A model generated the notes under the pieces. The model had not been told where the DNA came from and ran no database searches. It saw only the letters and a program-made list of their open reading frames with translations. Shown here piece by piece: positions 1 through 10,123 of a stretch of DNA of 41,914 bases. Made by a program: the position numbers and the translations under genes. This DNA comes from Albidovulum sp. GTDB lineage: Bacteria; Pseudomonadota; Alphaproteobacteria; Rhodobacterales; Rhodobacteraceae. Each line of letters opens with the position of its first letter. Position 1 is the first letter of the stretch. The DNA is taken from positions 1-41,914 of the forward strand of contig NZ_WBUS01000014.1 in the NCBI RefSeq assembly GCF_008933605.1, written 5' to 3'.

Positions 1-479
1 GGCTTCGGAAGCGCCCAGCGCGCGACCTCGGGCGGGTCGGCGGCCGTCGCGGCGGCGAAAGCCGAGGGGTCCTCCGGCAGGAGCCGGACACGCACCTCGC
101 CCTCGCCGCCGGCGCCGACCCGCTCTTCGGCGCTTGCGATCCGGTAGGGGCCGTCAAGCTCGGCCACGAGCCGCGACCAGCCGGACCGGACCGGCCCCCA
201 GGCGAGCGCCCGCACCCGCCCGGACCGGTCGAGCGCCGCGGGGCGCGATGCGCCGAACGCGACCTCGGAGAAGTCGAGCACGAGCCGCGGCGGATCGTTC
301 ATGAGGAAGGCGCGGTAGGGCACGGCCTTGGAGATCGCGAGATCGAGCGCGATGCCCGCACCCTCGTCGGCCACGCGCGACGCCACCGGGTCGAGATGGG
401 CGAGTGCGGTCAGGTCCGCCGCCCGCAGCGGCGCCGCCGCCATCACGGCGAGGCAAAGGAGGAGTGCCCGAAGCATCAT
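1..479 (-). CDS. N-acetylmuramoyl-L-alanine amidase, AMIN-domain N-terminus (partial)
   Basis: The gene runs leftward off the window, so only about 159 N-terminal residues are visible. Two adjacent ATG codons (479 and 476) open a hydrophobic signal peptide (MLRALLLCLAVMAAAPLRA), which predicts export to the periplasm. After it comes a stretch typical of the AMIN domain, including PYRAFLMNDPPRLVLDF, which in AmiC-type amidases targets the enzyme to septal peptidoglycan. The catalytic Amidase_3 domain would lie outside the window, so the enzymatic call rests on the family association of the N-terminal domain and is an inference. The reading frame stays open to base 1. The gene is followed on the same strand, upstream, by an aminotransferase and has no visible operon partner. 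Confidence 0.72.
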   Translation of the reverse strand, partial: MMLRALLLCLAVMAAAPLRAADLTALAHLDPVASRVADEGAGIALDLAISKAVPYRAFLMNDPPRLVLDFSEVAFGASRPAALDRSGRVRALAWGPVRSGWSRLVAELDGPYRIASAEERVGAGGEGEVRVRLLPEDPSAFAAATAADPPEVARWALPK

Positions 480-533
480 GCGCCTGCCCGTTTTTCCGCG
501 ATGATAGGCCGGCGCGACCGCACGGCCCAAGCC

Positions 534-1676
534 CTAACCGCGCGCCGTCATGAACTCGTGAAGCCGCCGCAGCCCTTCCCGGATGTCGGCCGTGGACCGC
601 GCGTAGGAAAACCGCAGGGTTCCCGCCCCCCGCACCGGGTCGAAGTCGAGCCCCGGTGTCACCGCGACCCCGGCCCGGTCGAGAATCTCGGCCGCGAAGG
701 CGCGGCTGTCCGAGGTCAGGTCCGACACGTCGGCGTAGATGTAGAAGGCGCCATCGGGCGGCGCGATCCGCGTGAACCCCGCCTTCGGCAGTTCCGAGAG
801 CATCAGCTGGCGGTTCTCGGCATAGACCCGGACATTGGCCTCGAGTTCGCCGGCGCAGTCGAGTGCGGCCAGCGCCGCGACCTGGCTCGCGTGCGGCGGG
901 CAGATGAACATGTTCTGTGCCAGCCGCTCCACCACCCGCACATGCGCCTCCGGCACCACCATCCAGCCGATGCGCCAGCCGGTCATGGAGAAGTACTTGG
1001 AGAAGGAGTTGATCACATAGACCTCGTCCGTGACCTCGAGCGCGGTGACGGGACGCCGGTCGTAGTTCAGGCCGTGGTAGATCTCGTCCGAGATGAAGGC
1101 GAGCCCGCGCTCGGCGCTGAGCCCGGCGAGCCCCGCAAGCTCGTCGCGCCCCAGCATCGTGCCCGAAGGGTTCCCCGGCGAGGCGACGATCAGGCCCTGC
1201 ACGCCCCGGGGTACCTCGGCGGGCACCGGCTGGTAGCGGTTCTCCGGCTTCGTCGGGATGCCCACGGGCGTGACCGACATCGCGCGCAGGATCTGCCGGT
1301 AGGACGGATAGCCGGGCTCGCCGAGCGCCACCCTGTCGCCGGCGTCGAAGAGCGCCGAGAAGGCGAGAAGGAACGCCCCCGAGGACCCCGCCGTCACGAT
1401 CACCCGGGCGGAGTCGATCTCGACGCCGTAGCGCCCGGCGTAATGCCGCGCGATGCCCTGCCGCAGCGCCGGCAGGCCGAGCGCGACGGTGTAGCCGAGC
1501 GCATCCTGATCGAGCGCCCGGGCCAGCGCCGCCCGCGCCGCGGCGGGCGCCGGCGTCGAGGGCTGGCCCACTTCCATGTGAATGATGTTGCGGCCCGCCG
1601 CCTCGGCCGCGCGGGCGGCTTCCATGACATCCATCACAATGAAGGGATCGACCATCCCGCGGCTTGATGTGCGCAT
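534..1676 (-). CDS. PLP-dependent class I/II aminotransferase
   Basis: This 380-residue protein has the full fold-type I aminotransferase signature. It shows SPGNPSG around Asn169, the SDEIYHGL segment with Asp197 and Tyr200 that bind the cofactor ring, and SFSKYFSMTGWRIGW with Lys227 as the residue expected to form the Schiff base with pyridoxal phosphate. A C-terminal Arg in RFSYARS would bind the substrate carboxylate. The length fits the aspartate/alanine aminotransferase group. The start at 1676 is preceded by GAGGGA at a suitable distance; a second Met lies seven codons further in. The amino donor cannot be deduced from sequence. The gene is divergent from the DsbA-like gene, and no pathway partner is adjacent. 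Confidence 0.9.
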   Translation of the reverse strand: MRTSSRGMVDPFIVMDVMEAARAAEAAGRNIIHMEVGQPSTPAPAAARAALARALDQDALGYTVALGLPALRQGIARHYAGRYGVEIDSARVIVTAGSSGAFLLAFSALFDAGDRVALGEPGYPSYRQILRAMSVTPVGIPTKPENRYQPVPAEVPRGVQGLIVASPGNPSGTMLGRDELAGLAGLSAERGLAFISDEIYHGLNYDRRPVTALEVTDEVYVINSFSKYFSMTGWRIGWMVVPEAHVRVVERLAQNMFICPPHASQVAALAALDCAGELEANVRVYAENRQLMLSELPKAGFTRIAPPDGAFYIYADVSDLTSDSRAFAAEILDRAGVAVTPGLDFDPVRGAGTLRFSYARSTADIREGLRRLHEFMTARG

Positions 1677-1845
1677 CGTTCCCTCTATGGTGGCGGCCGT
1701 TGACGGGGTCGTTCATTCCAGCCCGCGGCATCAAGGTCAATGGGCCGCACCGGTCCGGCCCGTGGATGCCGCGACGCCTGCGATGGCCGGCCCCGTCCTG
1801 TCCGATCCGGCGCGCCGCGGGCGTGCCCCCGATGAAAGGCCGCCG

Positions 1846-2586
1846 ATGAAACTTGCCCCGCTCGCGCTCGCCGCGATGATCGCGACCCCCGCCGCCGCCT
1901 TCGACATGGCGAAGATGACGGAGGCCGAACGCGCCGCGTTCCGCGCCGAGGTCAGGGCCTATCTCCTGGACAACCCCGAGGTGCTCGCCGAGGCGATCGA
2001 CGAATTGCAGAAGCGCCAGGTCGAGGCGGCCGCGCAGGGGGACGCGGCACTGGTGAAGGCCAATGCCACGGAAATCTTCGACGACGGCTTCTCCTTCGTC
2101 GGCGGCAACCCGGAGGGCAGCCTGACCGTCGTCGAGTTCATCGACTACCGCTGCGGCTACTGCAAGAAGGCCCATGCCGAGGTGGCCGAGCTCGTGACCT
2201 CGGACGGCGACATCCGCTATGTCGTCAAGGAATTCCCGATCCTCGGCGAACAGTCCGTGACCGCCTCGCGGTTTGCGATCGCCGCGCTCCAGTCGCTCGG
2301 CCGGGAGGCCTACGAGAAGATCAACGCGGGTTTCTACGAGGACTTCCGCGGCGACGTGACGGAGGACACGCTCCTGGCCTTCGCCGGGGATCTCGGGCTG
2401 GACGGGAAGGCGATCCTTGCGCGGATGGACGCGCCGGAGGTGACCAAGGTCATCGAGGCGAACCACCTTCTCGCGCAGCGGATGCAGATTTCCGGCACAC
2501 CCACCTTCGTCATGGGCGGCCAGATGCTGCGCGGCTACGCACCGCTCGAGACGATGCGCGCCATTGTCGCCGGCGAACGCGGCTGA
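1846..2586 (+). CDS. DsbA-family thiol:disulfide oxidoreductase (ScsC/Com1-like)
   Basis: A 246-residue exported thioredoxin-fold protein. The chosen ATG at 1846 begins a clear signal peptide (MKLAPLALAAMIATPAAAF); the open frame extends upstream without a plausible start and overlaps the divergent aminotransferase. An N-terminal helical segment (VRAYLLDNPEVLAEAIDEL) resembles the ScsC N-terminal domain. The active site is Cys103-Gly-Tyr-Cys106, followed by the cis-proline loop SGTPTFVMGG. Family members introduce or isomerise disulfides in the periplasm and some are linked to copper tolerance, but here the gene stands alone upstream of ltrA, far from the copper cluster. The exact role (oxidase or isomerase) is not decided by sequence. 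Confidence 0.9.
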   Translation: MKLAPLALAAMIATPAAAFDMAKMTEAERAAFRAEVRAYLLDNPEVLAEAIDELQKRQVEAAAQGDAALVKANATEIFDDGFSFVGGNPEGSLTVVEFIDYRCGYCKKAHAEVAELVTSDGDIRYVVKEFPILGEQSVTASRFAIAALQSLGREAYEKINAGFYEDFRGDVTEDTLLAFAGDLGLDGKAILARMDAPEVTKVIEANHLLAQRMQISGTPTFVMGGQMLRGYAPLETMRAIVAGERG

Positions 2587-2666
2587 ACCGGTCGGCCGGC
2601 GGCCATCTTGCCGTCGCGCCCCGTTGCGACGAACATCGGGCCCGGACCCACGCCCGGAGACGCCGC

Positions 2667-3818
2667 ATGTCTGCCACGCTGATCGCCGTTCCCGCCCGCG
2701 ACCCGCATGAGGAACACCGCGCGGCGACGACGCTCGAGCTTTTCTTCGATCTTGTCTCGGTCATCGCCATCGCAGCCGTGACGGCCGGGTTTCACCACGC
2801 GATCTCCGAGGGTCACGGAATCGAGGCGCTGCCGCGGTTCGTGTTCCTGTTCCTGGCGATCTGGTGGGCCTGGATGAACTTCACCTGGTTCGCGTCGGCC
2901 TTCGACAACGACGACGCGTTCTTCCGCATCCTGGTCATGGTCATCATGTGCGGCGAACTCGTCTTCGCCGGGGGCGCGGGCTACATCTTCGCGACGATGG
3001 ACTTCAGCTTCGCTCTCGCCGGCTGGATCATCATGCGATTCGGCATGGTCACGCTCTGGCTGCGCGCCGCCTTCGGCAACCCGCGCTACCGCGCCACCGC
3101 GCTCTGCTACGCCGCCGGGATCACCCTGGCCCAGGCTGCATGGACGGCGACATATTCCGTGACCGCGCCGGGCTCGACCCTGTTCTACGCGCTCTCCGCC
3201 CTCTGCTTCCTCATAGAGTTCGCCACGCCGCCCGTGGCGGAATCGGTCAAGGCCACGCCCTTCCACCGCCACCACATCATCGAACGCTACGGGCTCCTGA
3301 TGATCATCTCGCTCGGCGAGGTCGTGCTGTCGATCTCGCATGGCTTCGCCACCCTGTTCGGAGAACACCCCGCGCCGGCGGCGGCGGCGGTCTCGGCCGC
3401 GGCGCTCGTAATCGTCTTCTCCCTCTGGTGGGTCTATTTCTGCGAGAAGGAGCACCTGACCACCGTCCGGCAGCCGACCGCGATCATCTGGGGCTACGGA
3501 CATGTCTTCATCTTCATGGCGACGGCTGCCGCAGGCGCCGCAATTGCCGCCTCGATCGACGTGGCGACCGGTCACGCGCATACCGCAAGCTCGGCGGTGT
3601 CGCGCTACCTCGGCATCAGCCTTGCCGTCTTCGCGGCGACGCTCTGGGTCGCGCGGGACCGGGTGACGGCATTGCCGCGTCACCTCATGCTGGCCCTGCC
3701 CGTCATGGCGGCCGCCTTCCTTGGCGCGGGCCTCGCGGGCGCGCCCGTCCCGGTCTTCGCCGCCCTTGCCGTCGCCATGGTGATCTGGCGCGCACCCGGC
3801 CGGACGAGCGGCCGCTGA
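2667..3818 (+). CDS. ltrA: Low temperature requirement protein A (LtrA) family membrane protein
   Basis: A 383-residue polytopic inner-membrane protein. It opens with a short cytoplasmic segment and then the family-typical ATTLELFFDLVSVIAIAAV, followed by about ten to eleven hydrophobic segments. WWAWMNFTWFASAFDNDD and HHIIERYGLLMIISLGEVV are the other conserved LtrA blocks. LtrA was named from Listeria mutants affected in cold growth; the molecular activity of the family is not established. The ATG at 2667 follows GGAGA at a usable distance. The gene lies between the DsbA-like gene and the ASKHA protein on the same strand, with gaps of 80 and 91 bases, so co-transcription is possible but not shown. 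Confidence 0.9.
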   Translation: MSATLIAVPARDPHEEHRAATTLELFFDLVSVIAIAAVTAGFHHAISEGHGIEALPRFVFLFLAIWWAWMNFTWFASAFDNDDAFFRILVMVIMCGELVFAGGAGYIFATMDFSFALAGWIIMRFGMVTLWLRAAFGNPRYRATALCYAAGITLAQAAWTATYSVTAPGSTLFYALSALCFLIEFATPPVAESVKATPFHRHHIIERYGLLMIISLGEVVLSISHGFATLFGEHPAPAAAAVSAAALVIVFSLWWVYFCEKEHLTTVRQPTAIIWGYGHVFIFMATAAAGAAIAASIDVATGHAHTASSAVSRYLGISLAVFAATLWVARDRVTALPRHLMLALPVMAAAFLGAGLAGAPVPVFAALAVAMVIWRAPGRTSGR

Positions 3819-3909
3819 CGCCTCCTGACCCTTCCATGCCGCTTGCGGGACATTGCCCTTGACCGGAAAGGGCTTAGATAGGTCTGCGAACGGACGAAAA
3901 GGGCTTGCC

Positions 3910-5943
3910 ATGGCCGACGATGCGCTGGTGATCTTCACGCCCTCGGGCAAGCGGGGGCGTTTTGCCGTCGGCACGCCGGTGCTGACCGCGGCACGCCAGC
4001 TCGGCGTCGATCTTGATTCCGTCTGCGGCGGGCGGGGCATCTGCTCCAAGTGCCAGATCACGCCCGGCTATGGCGAGTTTCCCAAGCACGGCCTGACCGT
4101 CACCTCCGATGCGCTGTCGGAATGGAACACCGTCGAGGAACGCTACGACCGCATCCGCGGCCTGAAGGAGGGCCGCCGGCTCGGCTGCCAGGCGAAGATC
4201 ATGGGCGATGTCGTGATCGACGTGCCGCCGGAAAGCCAGGTCCACCGCCAGGTGATCCGCAAGTCGGCGACCGCGCGGACGATGACGATGGATCCGGCGA
4301 CGCACGCCTATTACGTCGAGGTGGCCGAGCCCGACATGCACGAGCCGTCGGGCGATTTCCAGCGCCTCGCCGCCGCGCTGAAGGAGCAGTGGCAGATCGA
4401 GGGCCTCGCGGCCGACCCCTGGCTCCTGCGGCGGCTGCAACCGATCCTGCGGAAGGGCGAGTGGAAGGTCACGGTCATCCTGCACCGGGACCACCACGGC
4501 CGGCCCCGCATCCTCGACCTGCACCCCGGATTCTGGGAAGGCCGGCTCTACGGGCTGGCCATCGACCTCGGCTCCACCACCATCGCGGCGCATCTCTGCG
4601 ACCTCAGGAACGGCAACGTGCTCGCCTCCTCGGGCCTCATGAACCCGCAGATCCGCTTCGGCGAGGACCTGATGAGCCGGGTGAGCTATGCGATGATGAA
4701 CCCCGGCGGCGATGTCGAGATGACGCGGGCCGTGCGGCAGGCGATCGACGACCTCGCCCGCTCGATCGCGGCGGAGGCCAGCGTTGATCCGGCGCAGGTC
4801 GTCGAGACGGTCTTCGTCTGCAACCCGGTGATGCACCATCTTCTCCTCGGCATCGACCCGGTGGAGCTTGGCCAGGCCCCCTTCGCGCTCGCCACTTCGG
4901 AAAGCCTGTCGCTGCCCTCCCGCGACCTCGAACTTTCGGCGATCCACGAGAATGCCCGCATCTACGTCCTGCCCTGCATCGCCGGCCACGTGGGCGCGGA
5001 TTGCGCCGCCGTGGCCCTGTCCGAGGAACCGAACAAGTCCGACGATATGGTGCTCATCGTTGACGTCGGCACGAATGCCGAGCTGCTGCTCGGCAACAAG
5101 GACCGGGTGCTCGCCTGTTCCTCCCCCACGGGACCCGCCTTCGAGGGGGCGCAGATCTCCTCCGGCCAGCGCGCGGCGCCCGGCGCCATCGAGCGGGTGG
5201 AGATCGCCCCCCTGACGAGGGAACCGCGCTTCCGCGTCATCGGCTGCGACCTCTGGTCGGACGATCCGGGCTTTGCCGCGGCAACCGCCCAGACCGGGAT
5301 CACCGGGATCTGCGGTTCCGGCATCATCGAGGTGGTGGCCGAAATGCGCATGACGGGCATCGTCGACGCAAGCGGGCTGATCGGCTCCGCCGAGCAGACG
5401 GGCACACTGCGATGCGTGCCGCAGGGCCGGACCCACGCCTATGTCCTGCATGACGGCACCGCCGCGGGCGGGCCGCTGATCATGGTCACGCAGGGCGACA
5501 TCCGCGCGATCCAGCTGGCGAAGTCGGCGCTCTACGCCGGTGCGCGGCTGCTGATGGACGAGCTTGGCATCGACCGGGTGGACCGCGTGGTGCTCGCCGG
5601 TGCGTTCGGCGCGCATATCTCGCCGAAGCACGCGATGGTGCTCGGCATGATCCCCGACTGCCCGCTCGACAAGGTCGCCTCGGCCGGCAATGCCGCGGGG
5701 ACCGGCGCGCGCATCGCGCTGTGCAACATTTCCTCCCGCGCCGCGATCGAGGACGAGGTCAAGCGCATCCACAAGGTCGAAACCGCGATCGAGCCGCGCT
5801 TCCAGGAACATTTCGTCGCCGCCAACGCGATCCCGCACGCGAGCGACCCCTTCCCGGAACTGGCGGCAATCGTGACCCTGCCGGATGTCGCCTTCAACAC
5901 CGCCGGTGGCGGCGAGGGCGGCCGAAAGCGCCGCCGCGGCTGA
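3910..5943 (+). CDS. 2Fe-2S ferredoxin / ASKHA-domain protein, putative corrinoid-protein reductive activator
   Basis: A 677-residue protein with an N-terminal plant-type 2Fe-2S ferredoxin domain (Cys39, Cys45, Cys48 in CGGRGICSKC and Cys93 in RRLGCQAK), a linker, and a large ASKHA-type ATPase domain (DUF4445). The last shows LAIDLGSTTIAAHL, VDVGTNAELLLG and VLAGAFGAHI as phosphate-loop-like blocks. This architecture is that of RACo/RamA-type proteins, which use ATP to return an inactivated Co(II) corrinoid to Co(I) in methyltransferase systems. The ATG at 3910 is preferred over an in-frame upstream one because the ferredoxin domain begins there. No corrinoid protein or methyltransferase is adjacent in the window, so the partner is unknown. 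It is convergent with the CoA-transferase gene, with only three bases between stops. Confidence 0.87.
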   Translation: MADDALVIFTPSGKRGRFAVGTPVLTAARQLGVDLDSVCGGRGICSKCQITPGYGEFPKHGLTVTSDALSEWNTVEERYDRIRGLKEGRRLGCQAKIMGDVVIDVPPESQVHRQVIRKSATARTMTMDPATHAYYVEVAEPDMHEPSGDFQRLAAALKEQWQIEGLAADPWLLRRLQPILRKGEWKVTVILHRDHHGRPRILDLHPGFWEGRLYGLAIDLGSTTIAAHLCDLRNGNVLASSGLMNPQIRFGEDLMSRVSYAMMNPGGDVEMTRAVRQAIDDLARSIAAEASVDPAQVVETVFVCNPVMHHLLLGIDPVELGQAPFALATSESLSLPSRDLELSAIHENARIYVLPCIAGHVGADCAAVALSEEPNKSDDMVLIVDVGTNAELLLGNKDRVLACSSPTGPAFEGAQISSGQRAAPGAIERVEIAPLTREPRFRVIGCDLWSDDPGFAAATAQTGITGICGSGIIEVVAEMRMTGIVDASGLIGSAEQTGTLRCVPQGRTHAYVLHDGTAAGGPLIMVTQGDIRAIQLAKSALYAGARLLMDELGIDRVDRVVLAGAFGAHISPKHAMVLGMIPDCPLDKVASAGNAAGTGARIALCNISSRAAIEDEVKRIHKVETAIEPRFQEHFVAANAIPHASDPFPELAAIVTLPDVAFNTAGGGEGGRKRRRG

Positions 5944-5946
5944 CCG

Positions 5947-7032
5947 TCAGCCGCCCCACCGCGCGAGAAGCGCCCCGATCTCCAGAGGTTCGGACTGCGA
6001 GCCTGCTGCAATTTGTCCCGGCGTGCGCGACAGCCGCGGCGCCGGCGCGGGCTGGGTGACGCCATCGCGGGTCAGGTAGGTCGCCCGCGCCGCGTTGTGC
6101 GGGTGCTCGGGCGCCTCGGCCAGTGTCAGGACCGGCACCGCGCAGGCGTCCGACCCGGCGAAGACCGCCGCCCAGTCGTCCCGCGTCCGCTCCGCGATCC
6201 GCGCCGCCACCCGCGCCCGCGCCTCGGGCCAGCGGGCGCGGTCCATCTGCGCGGGCATCCCGGCCGCGTCGATCCCGGCGAGCCGCAGGAATTCGGACCA
6301 GAACTTCGCCTCGATCGCGCCCACCGCGAGGAACCCGCCATCCCGGCACGCGTAGCAGCGATAGAAGGGTGCCGCCCCGTCGAGAAGGTTTGCCTCGCGG
6401 GCGTCCGACCAGACCCCGCCGGCCGCCATCCCCTGGATCATCGCCATCAGATGCGCGGTGCCATCGGTGATCGCGGCGTCGACAACCTGCCCCTCGCCGG
6501 TCCGCGCGGCGTGGAGAAAGGCGCAGGCCATGCCGAAGGCGAGGTACATGCCGCCGCCGCCGAAATCGCCGAGAAGGTTCAGCGGCGGGACCGGCCGCTC
6601 CGCCGGCCCGATGGCATGAAGCGCGCCGGAAAGCGCGATGTAGGTGATGTCGTGTCCCGCCGTCTGCGCCAGCGGTCCGGATTGGCCCCAACCGGTCATC
6701 CGCCCATAGACGAGCCGCGGGTTCTCGGGAAAGTCCTCGGGCCCGAGGCCGAGCCGCTCCATCGCGCCGGGTCGCATCCCCTCGATCAGCCCGTCGGCGC
6801 GCGCGACCAGGCGCCGCGCCGCGGCCTTGCCCTCGTCCGACTTGAGGTCGAGAACGACAAACCCCCGGCCCCGGTTCAGGATGTCATAGTCCAGCCCGAG
6901 GAGATGCCGGTTTCCCGGCCGTTCGATGCGGACCACCTCGGCCCCCATGTCGGCGAGCGCCATCGCCGCGAAGGGCGTGGGCCCCAGCCCCGCGACCTCG
7001 ACGATCCGCAGACCAGCCAGCGGGCCCCTCAT
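5947..7032 (-). CDS. CaiB/BaiF family CoA-transferase (alpha-methylacyl-CoA racemase-like)
   Basis: A 361-residue class III CoA-transferase family protein. The start [18 protein letters not shown] is the conserved N-terminus. GADVVRIERP-like [12 protein letters not shown], the segment [17 protein letters not shown] with the Asp/His pair, and a glycine-rich [14 protein letters not shown] region follow in family order. Close relatives are alpha-methylacyl-CoA racemases, which epimerise the 2-methyl group of branched acyl-CoAs; the sister activity is CoA transfer, so the exact reaction is uncertain. The ATG at 7032 overlaps the TGA of the upstream ABC-F gene as ATGA, which argues for translational coupling and for this start rather than one 10 codons upstream. 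It ends three bases from the convergent ASKHA gene. Confidence 0.9.
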   Translation of the reverse strand: MRGPLAGLRIVEVAGLGPTPFAAMALADMGAEVVRIERPGNRHLLGLDYDILNRGRGFVVLDLKSDEGKAAARRLVARADGLIEGMRPGAMERLGLGPEDFPENPRLVYGRMTGWGQSGPLAQTAGHDITYIALSGALHAIGPAERPVPPLNLLGDFGGGGMYLAFGMACAFLHAARTGEGQVVDAAITDGTAHLMAMIQGMAAGGVWSDAREANLLDGAAPFYRCYACRDGGFLAVGAIEAKFWSEFLRLAGIDAAGMPAQMDRARWPEARARVAARIAERTRDDWAAVFAGSDACAVPVLTLAEAPEHPHNAARATYLTRDGVTQPAPAPRLSRTPGQIAAGSQSEPLEIGALLARWGG

Positions 7033-8840
7033 GCGCTCGCCTTGTCTTCCAGCATCAACCATTCCTCCTCGGCCGCGGCCAGCGCCGCCTGCCGTTCGGC
7101 GAGCCCCTCGGAGGCACGGCGGAACTTTTCCGGCGCCTTCTGGAAGAGATCGGGGTCCGAAAGGAAATCCGTCAGCTTCCCGATCTCCGCCTCCAGCCGC
7201 TCGATGATCGCAGGGAGCGCCTCCAGCCGGTGTTTTTCAGTGAACGTAAGCCCTTGCGCGGCCTTCTTCGGCTTCGGTTCCGGCGCGACAGGCGTCCTGG
7301 TGGAGGGCTTGGCCACGGGCGCCGGCGCAGCTTCCGGCCGCTGCGCCTGGTAGTCCGTCCAGCCGCCGGCATAGACCGTCACCCGGCCCTCGCCCTCGAA
7401 GGCGACCGTCGTCGTCGCCACCCGGTCGATGAAGTCGCGGTCGTGGCTCACGAGCAGCACGGTCCCCACGTAATCGCCGAGGAGGTCCTGCAGGAGGTCG
7501 AGCGTCTCGACGTCGAGGTCGTTGGTCGGCTCGTCGAGCACCAGCAGGTTCGACGGCCTCGCCATGATCCGCGCCAGCAGGAGCCGCGCCCGCTCGCCGC
7601 CCGAGAGCGACCCGATCGGCGCCCGCGCCTGCGCCTCGTCGAAGAGGAAGTCCTTGAGATAGGCCACGACATGGCGCGGCTCCCCCCGCACCATGACCTG
7701 GTCGGAGCGGCCCGATACCTTCATCCCGGGGTCGTTGACGAGCCCGTCCCAGAGCGTCACGCCGAGGTCGAGCGTCGCCCGCGCCTGGTCGAAGACCGCG
7801 ATCTCGAGGTTGGTGCCATGGCGCACCGTCCCGGTGTCGGGCGCGATCTCGCCGGTCAGGATCTTCAGGAGCGTGGTCTTTCCCGCCCCGTTCGGGCCGA
7901 CGAAGGCCACCCGGTCGCCACGCAGGACCGTCAGGTCGAGCGGCCTGAGGATCGTCCGCGTGCCGAACGCCTTGGAAATGCCCTTCGCCTCGATCACGAG
8001 ACGCCCCGAAACCTGCCCCGTCTCCAGTGCCATCCCGGCCGTGCCCTGCCGCCGGATCATCGCTGCCCGCTCGGCCCGCATCGCGGCGAGTTGCCGCACC
8101 CGCCCCTGGTTGCGCTTGCGCCGGGCCGAGATGCCCTCGACCGCCCAGCGCGCCTCGGCCCTGATCTTGCGGTCGAGCTTGTGGCGGGCGAGGTCCTCCT
8201 CGGCCCAGACCGCCTCGCGCCAGTCCTCGAAGGCCTCGAAGCCCCGCTCGTTGCGCCGGACCTCGCCGCGGTCGATCCAGAGCGTCGCCCGCGTCAGCGC
8301 GCGCAGGAAGGCGCGGTCGTGGCTGATGATGACATAGGCGGCGCGGGTGTCCCTCAGCCGCTCCTCGAGCCAGAGGGTCGCCGCGATGTCGAGATGGTTC
8401 GTCGGCTCGTCGAGCAGCATCAGCTCAGGCGCCTCGGCCAGCAGCTTTGCAAGCGCGGCGCGGCGCCGCTCGCCGCCGGACGCCGCCGCGACGGGCGTCG
8501 CGGGGTCGAACTTCAGCCCCTCGGCCACCACCGCGACGCGGTAGGTCTCGCCCTCCGGCAGGTCGGAGGCGGCGAAATCTCCGAGCGTTGCATGGGCCGA
8601 AAGGTCGGGCTCCTGCTCCATGTAGCCGACAGTCACGCCGGGCGGCAGCACCCGCTCGCCCCGGTCGGGCTCCACCAGCCCCGCCATCACCTTCATCAGC
8701 GTCGACTTGCCCGACCCATTGCGCCCGACAAGCGCCACGCGGTCTCCCGGCTGGATGGTGAGATCGAGCGTGTCGAAAAGCGGATTGCCGCCAAAGGTCA
8801 GCGAGACGCCGGACAGCTGGAGAAGAGGTGCGCGTGCCAT
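7029..8840 (-). CDS. uup: ABC-F family ATPase, Uup-like
   Basis: A 603-residue soluble protein with two ABC ATPase domains and no membrane segments. Domain one has Walker [10 protein letters not shown], signature [10 protein letters not shown] and Walker [13 protein letters not shown]; domain two has [20 protein letters not shown] and [13 protein letters not shown] charged C-terminal region ([20 protein letters not shown] onward) matches the coiled-coil tail of Uup rather than EttA. ABC-F proteins act on ribosomes, and Uup has also been tied to transposon excision and branched DNA. The ATG at 8840 starts the canonical first strand [17 protein letters not shown]; an upstream extension of 44 codons has no homology-like content. 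Its stop overlaps the start of the CoA-transferase. Confidence 0.92.
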   Translation of the reverse strand: MARAPLLQLSGVSLTFGGNPLFDTLDLTIQPGDRVALVGRNGSGKSTLMKVMAGLVEPDRGERVLPPGVTVGYMEQEPDLSAHATLGDFAASDLPEGETYRVAVVAEGLKFDPATPVAAASGGERRRAALAKLLAEAPELMLLDEPTNHLDIAATLWLEERLRDTRAAYVIISHDRAFLRALTRATLWIDRGEVRRNERGFEAFEDWREAVWAEEDLARHKLDRKIRAEARWAVEGISARRKRNQGRVRQLAAMRAERAAMIRRQGTAGMALETGQVSGRLVIEAKGISKAFGTRTILRPLDLTVLRGDRVAFVGPNGAGKTTLLKILTGEIAPDTGTVRHGTNLEIAVFDQARATLDLGVTLWDGLVNDPGMKVSGRSDQVMVRGEPRHVVAYLKDFLFDEAQARAPIGSLSGGERARLLLARIMARPSNLLVLDEPTNDLDVETLDLLQDLLGDYVGTVLLVSHDRDFIDRVATTTVAFEGEGRVTVYAGGWTDYQAQRPEAAPAPVAKPSTRTPVAPEPKPKKAAQGLTFTEKHRLEALPAIIERLEAEIGKLTDFLSDPDLFQKAPEKFRRASEGLAERQAALAAAEEEWLMLEDKASA

Positions 8841-8912
8841 GACGGCTGAGCTAATGCCGCGCCGCGACAGCGTCAACGTGCTTTCACCCCGGCTGAAATG
8901 CCCAAGGGGGGA

Positions 8913-8930
8913 CGGGGCGGCTGCGCCCCG
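8913..8930 (-). terminator. GC-rich hairpin just past ispG
   Basis: Seven-base perfect arms (CGGGGCG / CGCCCCG) enclose a four-base loop immediately after the ispG stop. There is no clear run of T on the minus strand, so this is a possible rather than typical intrinsic terminator. Confidence 0.35.
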
Positions 8931-8931
8931 C

Positions 8932-10053
8932 CTACTCCGCCGCTGCCTTCGCGGCCTCCAGTTCGGCCGCACGCGCCTCGACCAGTTCGACGATGTGGTC
9001 GATCATCCGGTCGTTCGTCATCTTGTGGTCCTGCCGGCCGGCGAGATAGACCATGCCCGATCCCGCGCCGCCGCCGGTGAAGCCGATATCGGTCATCAGC
9101 GCCTCGCCCGGCCCGTTCACCACGCAGCCGATGATCGACAGGCTCATCGGCGTCTTGATGTGCTCGAGCCGCTTCTCCAGCGCCTCGACGGTCTTGATGA
9201 CGTCGAAGCCCTGCCGCGCGCAGGAGGGGCAGGAGATGATCTGGACGCCACGGGTCCTGAGGCCCAGCGACTTCAGTATCTCGTAGCCGACCTTCACCTC
9301 CTCGACCGGATCGGCCGAGAGCGAGACGCGGATCGTGTCGCCGATCCCCAACCAGAGGAGGTTGCCGAGTCCGATGGCGGATTTCACCGTGCCGGACATG
9401 AGGCCCCCGGCCTCGGTGATGCCGAGATGGATGGGCGCGTCGGTGGCCTCCGCCAGTTGCTGATAGGCCGCCGCGGCGAGGAAGACGTCGGAGGCCTTGC
9501 AGGAAATCTTGAACGCGTGAAAGTCGTTGTCCTGCAGGAGCTTGATGTGATCGAGTCCGCTTTCCACCATCGCGTCCGGGCAGGGTTCGCCGTACTTGTC
9601 GAGCAGGTGCTTTTCAAGGCTGCCGGCATTGACGCCGATCCGGATCGAACAGCCGTGATCCTTCGCGGCCCTCACGACCTCGCGCACCCGATCGGCCGAG
9701 CCGATGTTGCCGGGATTGATCCTGAGGCAGGCGGCACCGGCCACGGCGGCCTCGATGGCGCGGCGATAGTGGAAATGGATATCGGCCACGACGGGAACCG
9801 GACTTTCGCGCACGATCTCCCGCAGGGCGCGGGTCGAGTCCTCGTCCGGTGTCGAGACGCGCACGATGTCGGCGCCCGCCGCCACCGCGCGCTGGACCTG
9901 TTCGACCGTCGCCTTCACGTCGGAGGTGATGGTGTTAGTCATCGTCTGCACCGTGATCGGCGCGTCGCCGCCCACGGGCACGTTGCCCACCATGATCCTG
10001 CGCGACTTCCGCCGGTCGATGTTCCGCCAGGGTCGGATCGGATTGTGCGTCAT
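8932..10053 (-). CDS. ispG: 4-hydroxy-3-methylbut-2-enyl diphosphate synthase (flavodoxin/ferredoxin)
   Basis: A 373-residue IspG (GcpE), the iron-sulfur enzyme that turns methylerythritol cyclodiphosphate into HMBPP in the MEP isoprenoid pathway. The N-terminal TIM-barrel starts with [20 protein letters not shown] and contains [13 protein letters not shown]. The C-terminal cluster domain carries [11 protein letters not shown] and [15 protein letters not shown], which provide the three Cys ligands and the Glu of the 4Fe-4S site. The start at 10053 fits the family N-terminus; the open frame upstream has no support. It lies downstream of the RodZ-like gene on the same strand with a 70-base gap, an order often seen in alphaproteobacteria. 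Confidence 0.97.
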   Translation of the reverse strand: MTHNPIRPWRNIDRRKSRRIMVGNVPVGGDAPITVQTMTNTITSDVKATVEQVQRAVAAGADIVRVSTPDEDSTRALREIVRESPVPVVADIHFHYRRAIEAAVAGAACLRINPGNIGSADRVREVVRAAKDHGCSIRIGVNAGSLEKHLLDKYGEPCPDAMVESGLDHIKLLQDNDFHAFKISCKASDVFLAAAAYQQLAEATDAPIHLGITEAGGLMSGTVKSAIGLGNLLWLGIGDTIRVSLSADPVEEVKVGYEILKSLGLRTRGVQIISCPSCARQGFDVIKTVEALEKRLEHIKTPMSLSIIGCVVNGPGEALMTDIGFTGGGAGSGMVYLAGRQDHKMTNDRMIDHIVELVEARAAELEAAKAAAE

Positions 10054-10123
10054 GTCAGCCTCGGCGCGCGTTCGGTCGGGCGATAGATAGACCCTGGGCG
10101 GCAGGACGGCAATCCGGGGCCGG

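Noticed and set aside
154-2466. 770-codon minus-strand frame across the aminotransferase and DsbA-like genes
   Set aside because: It is Arg/Gly-rich with no domain and overlaps two well-supported genes; a high-GC shadow frame.
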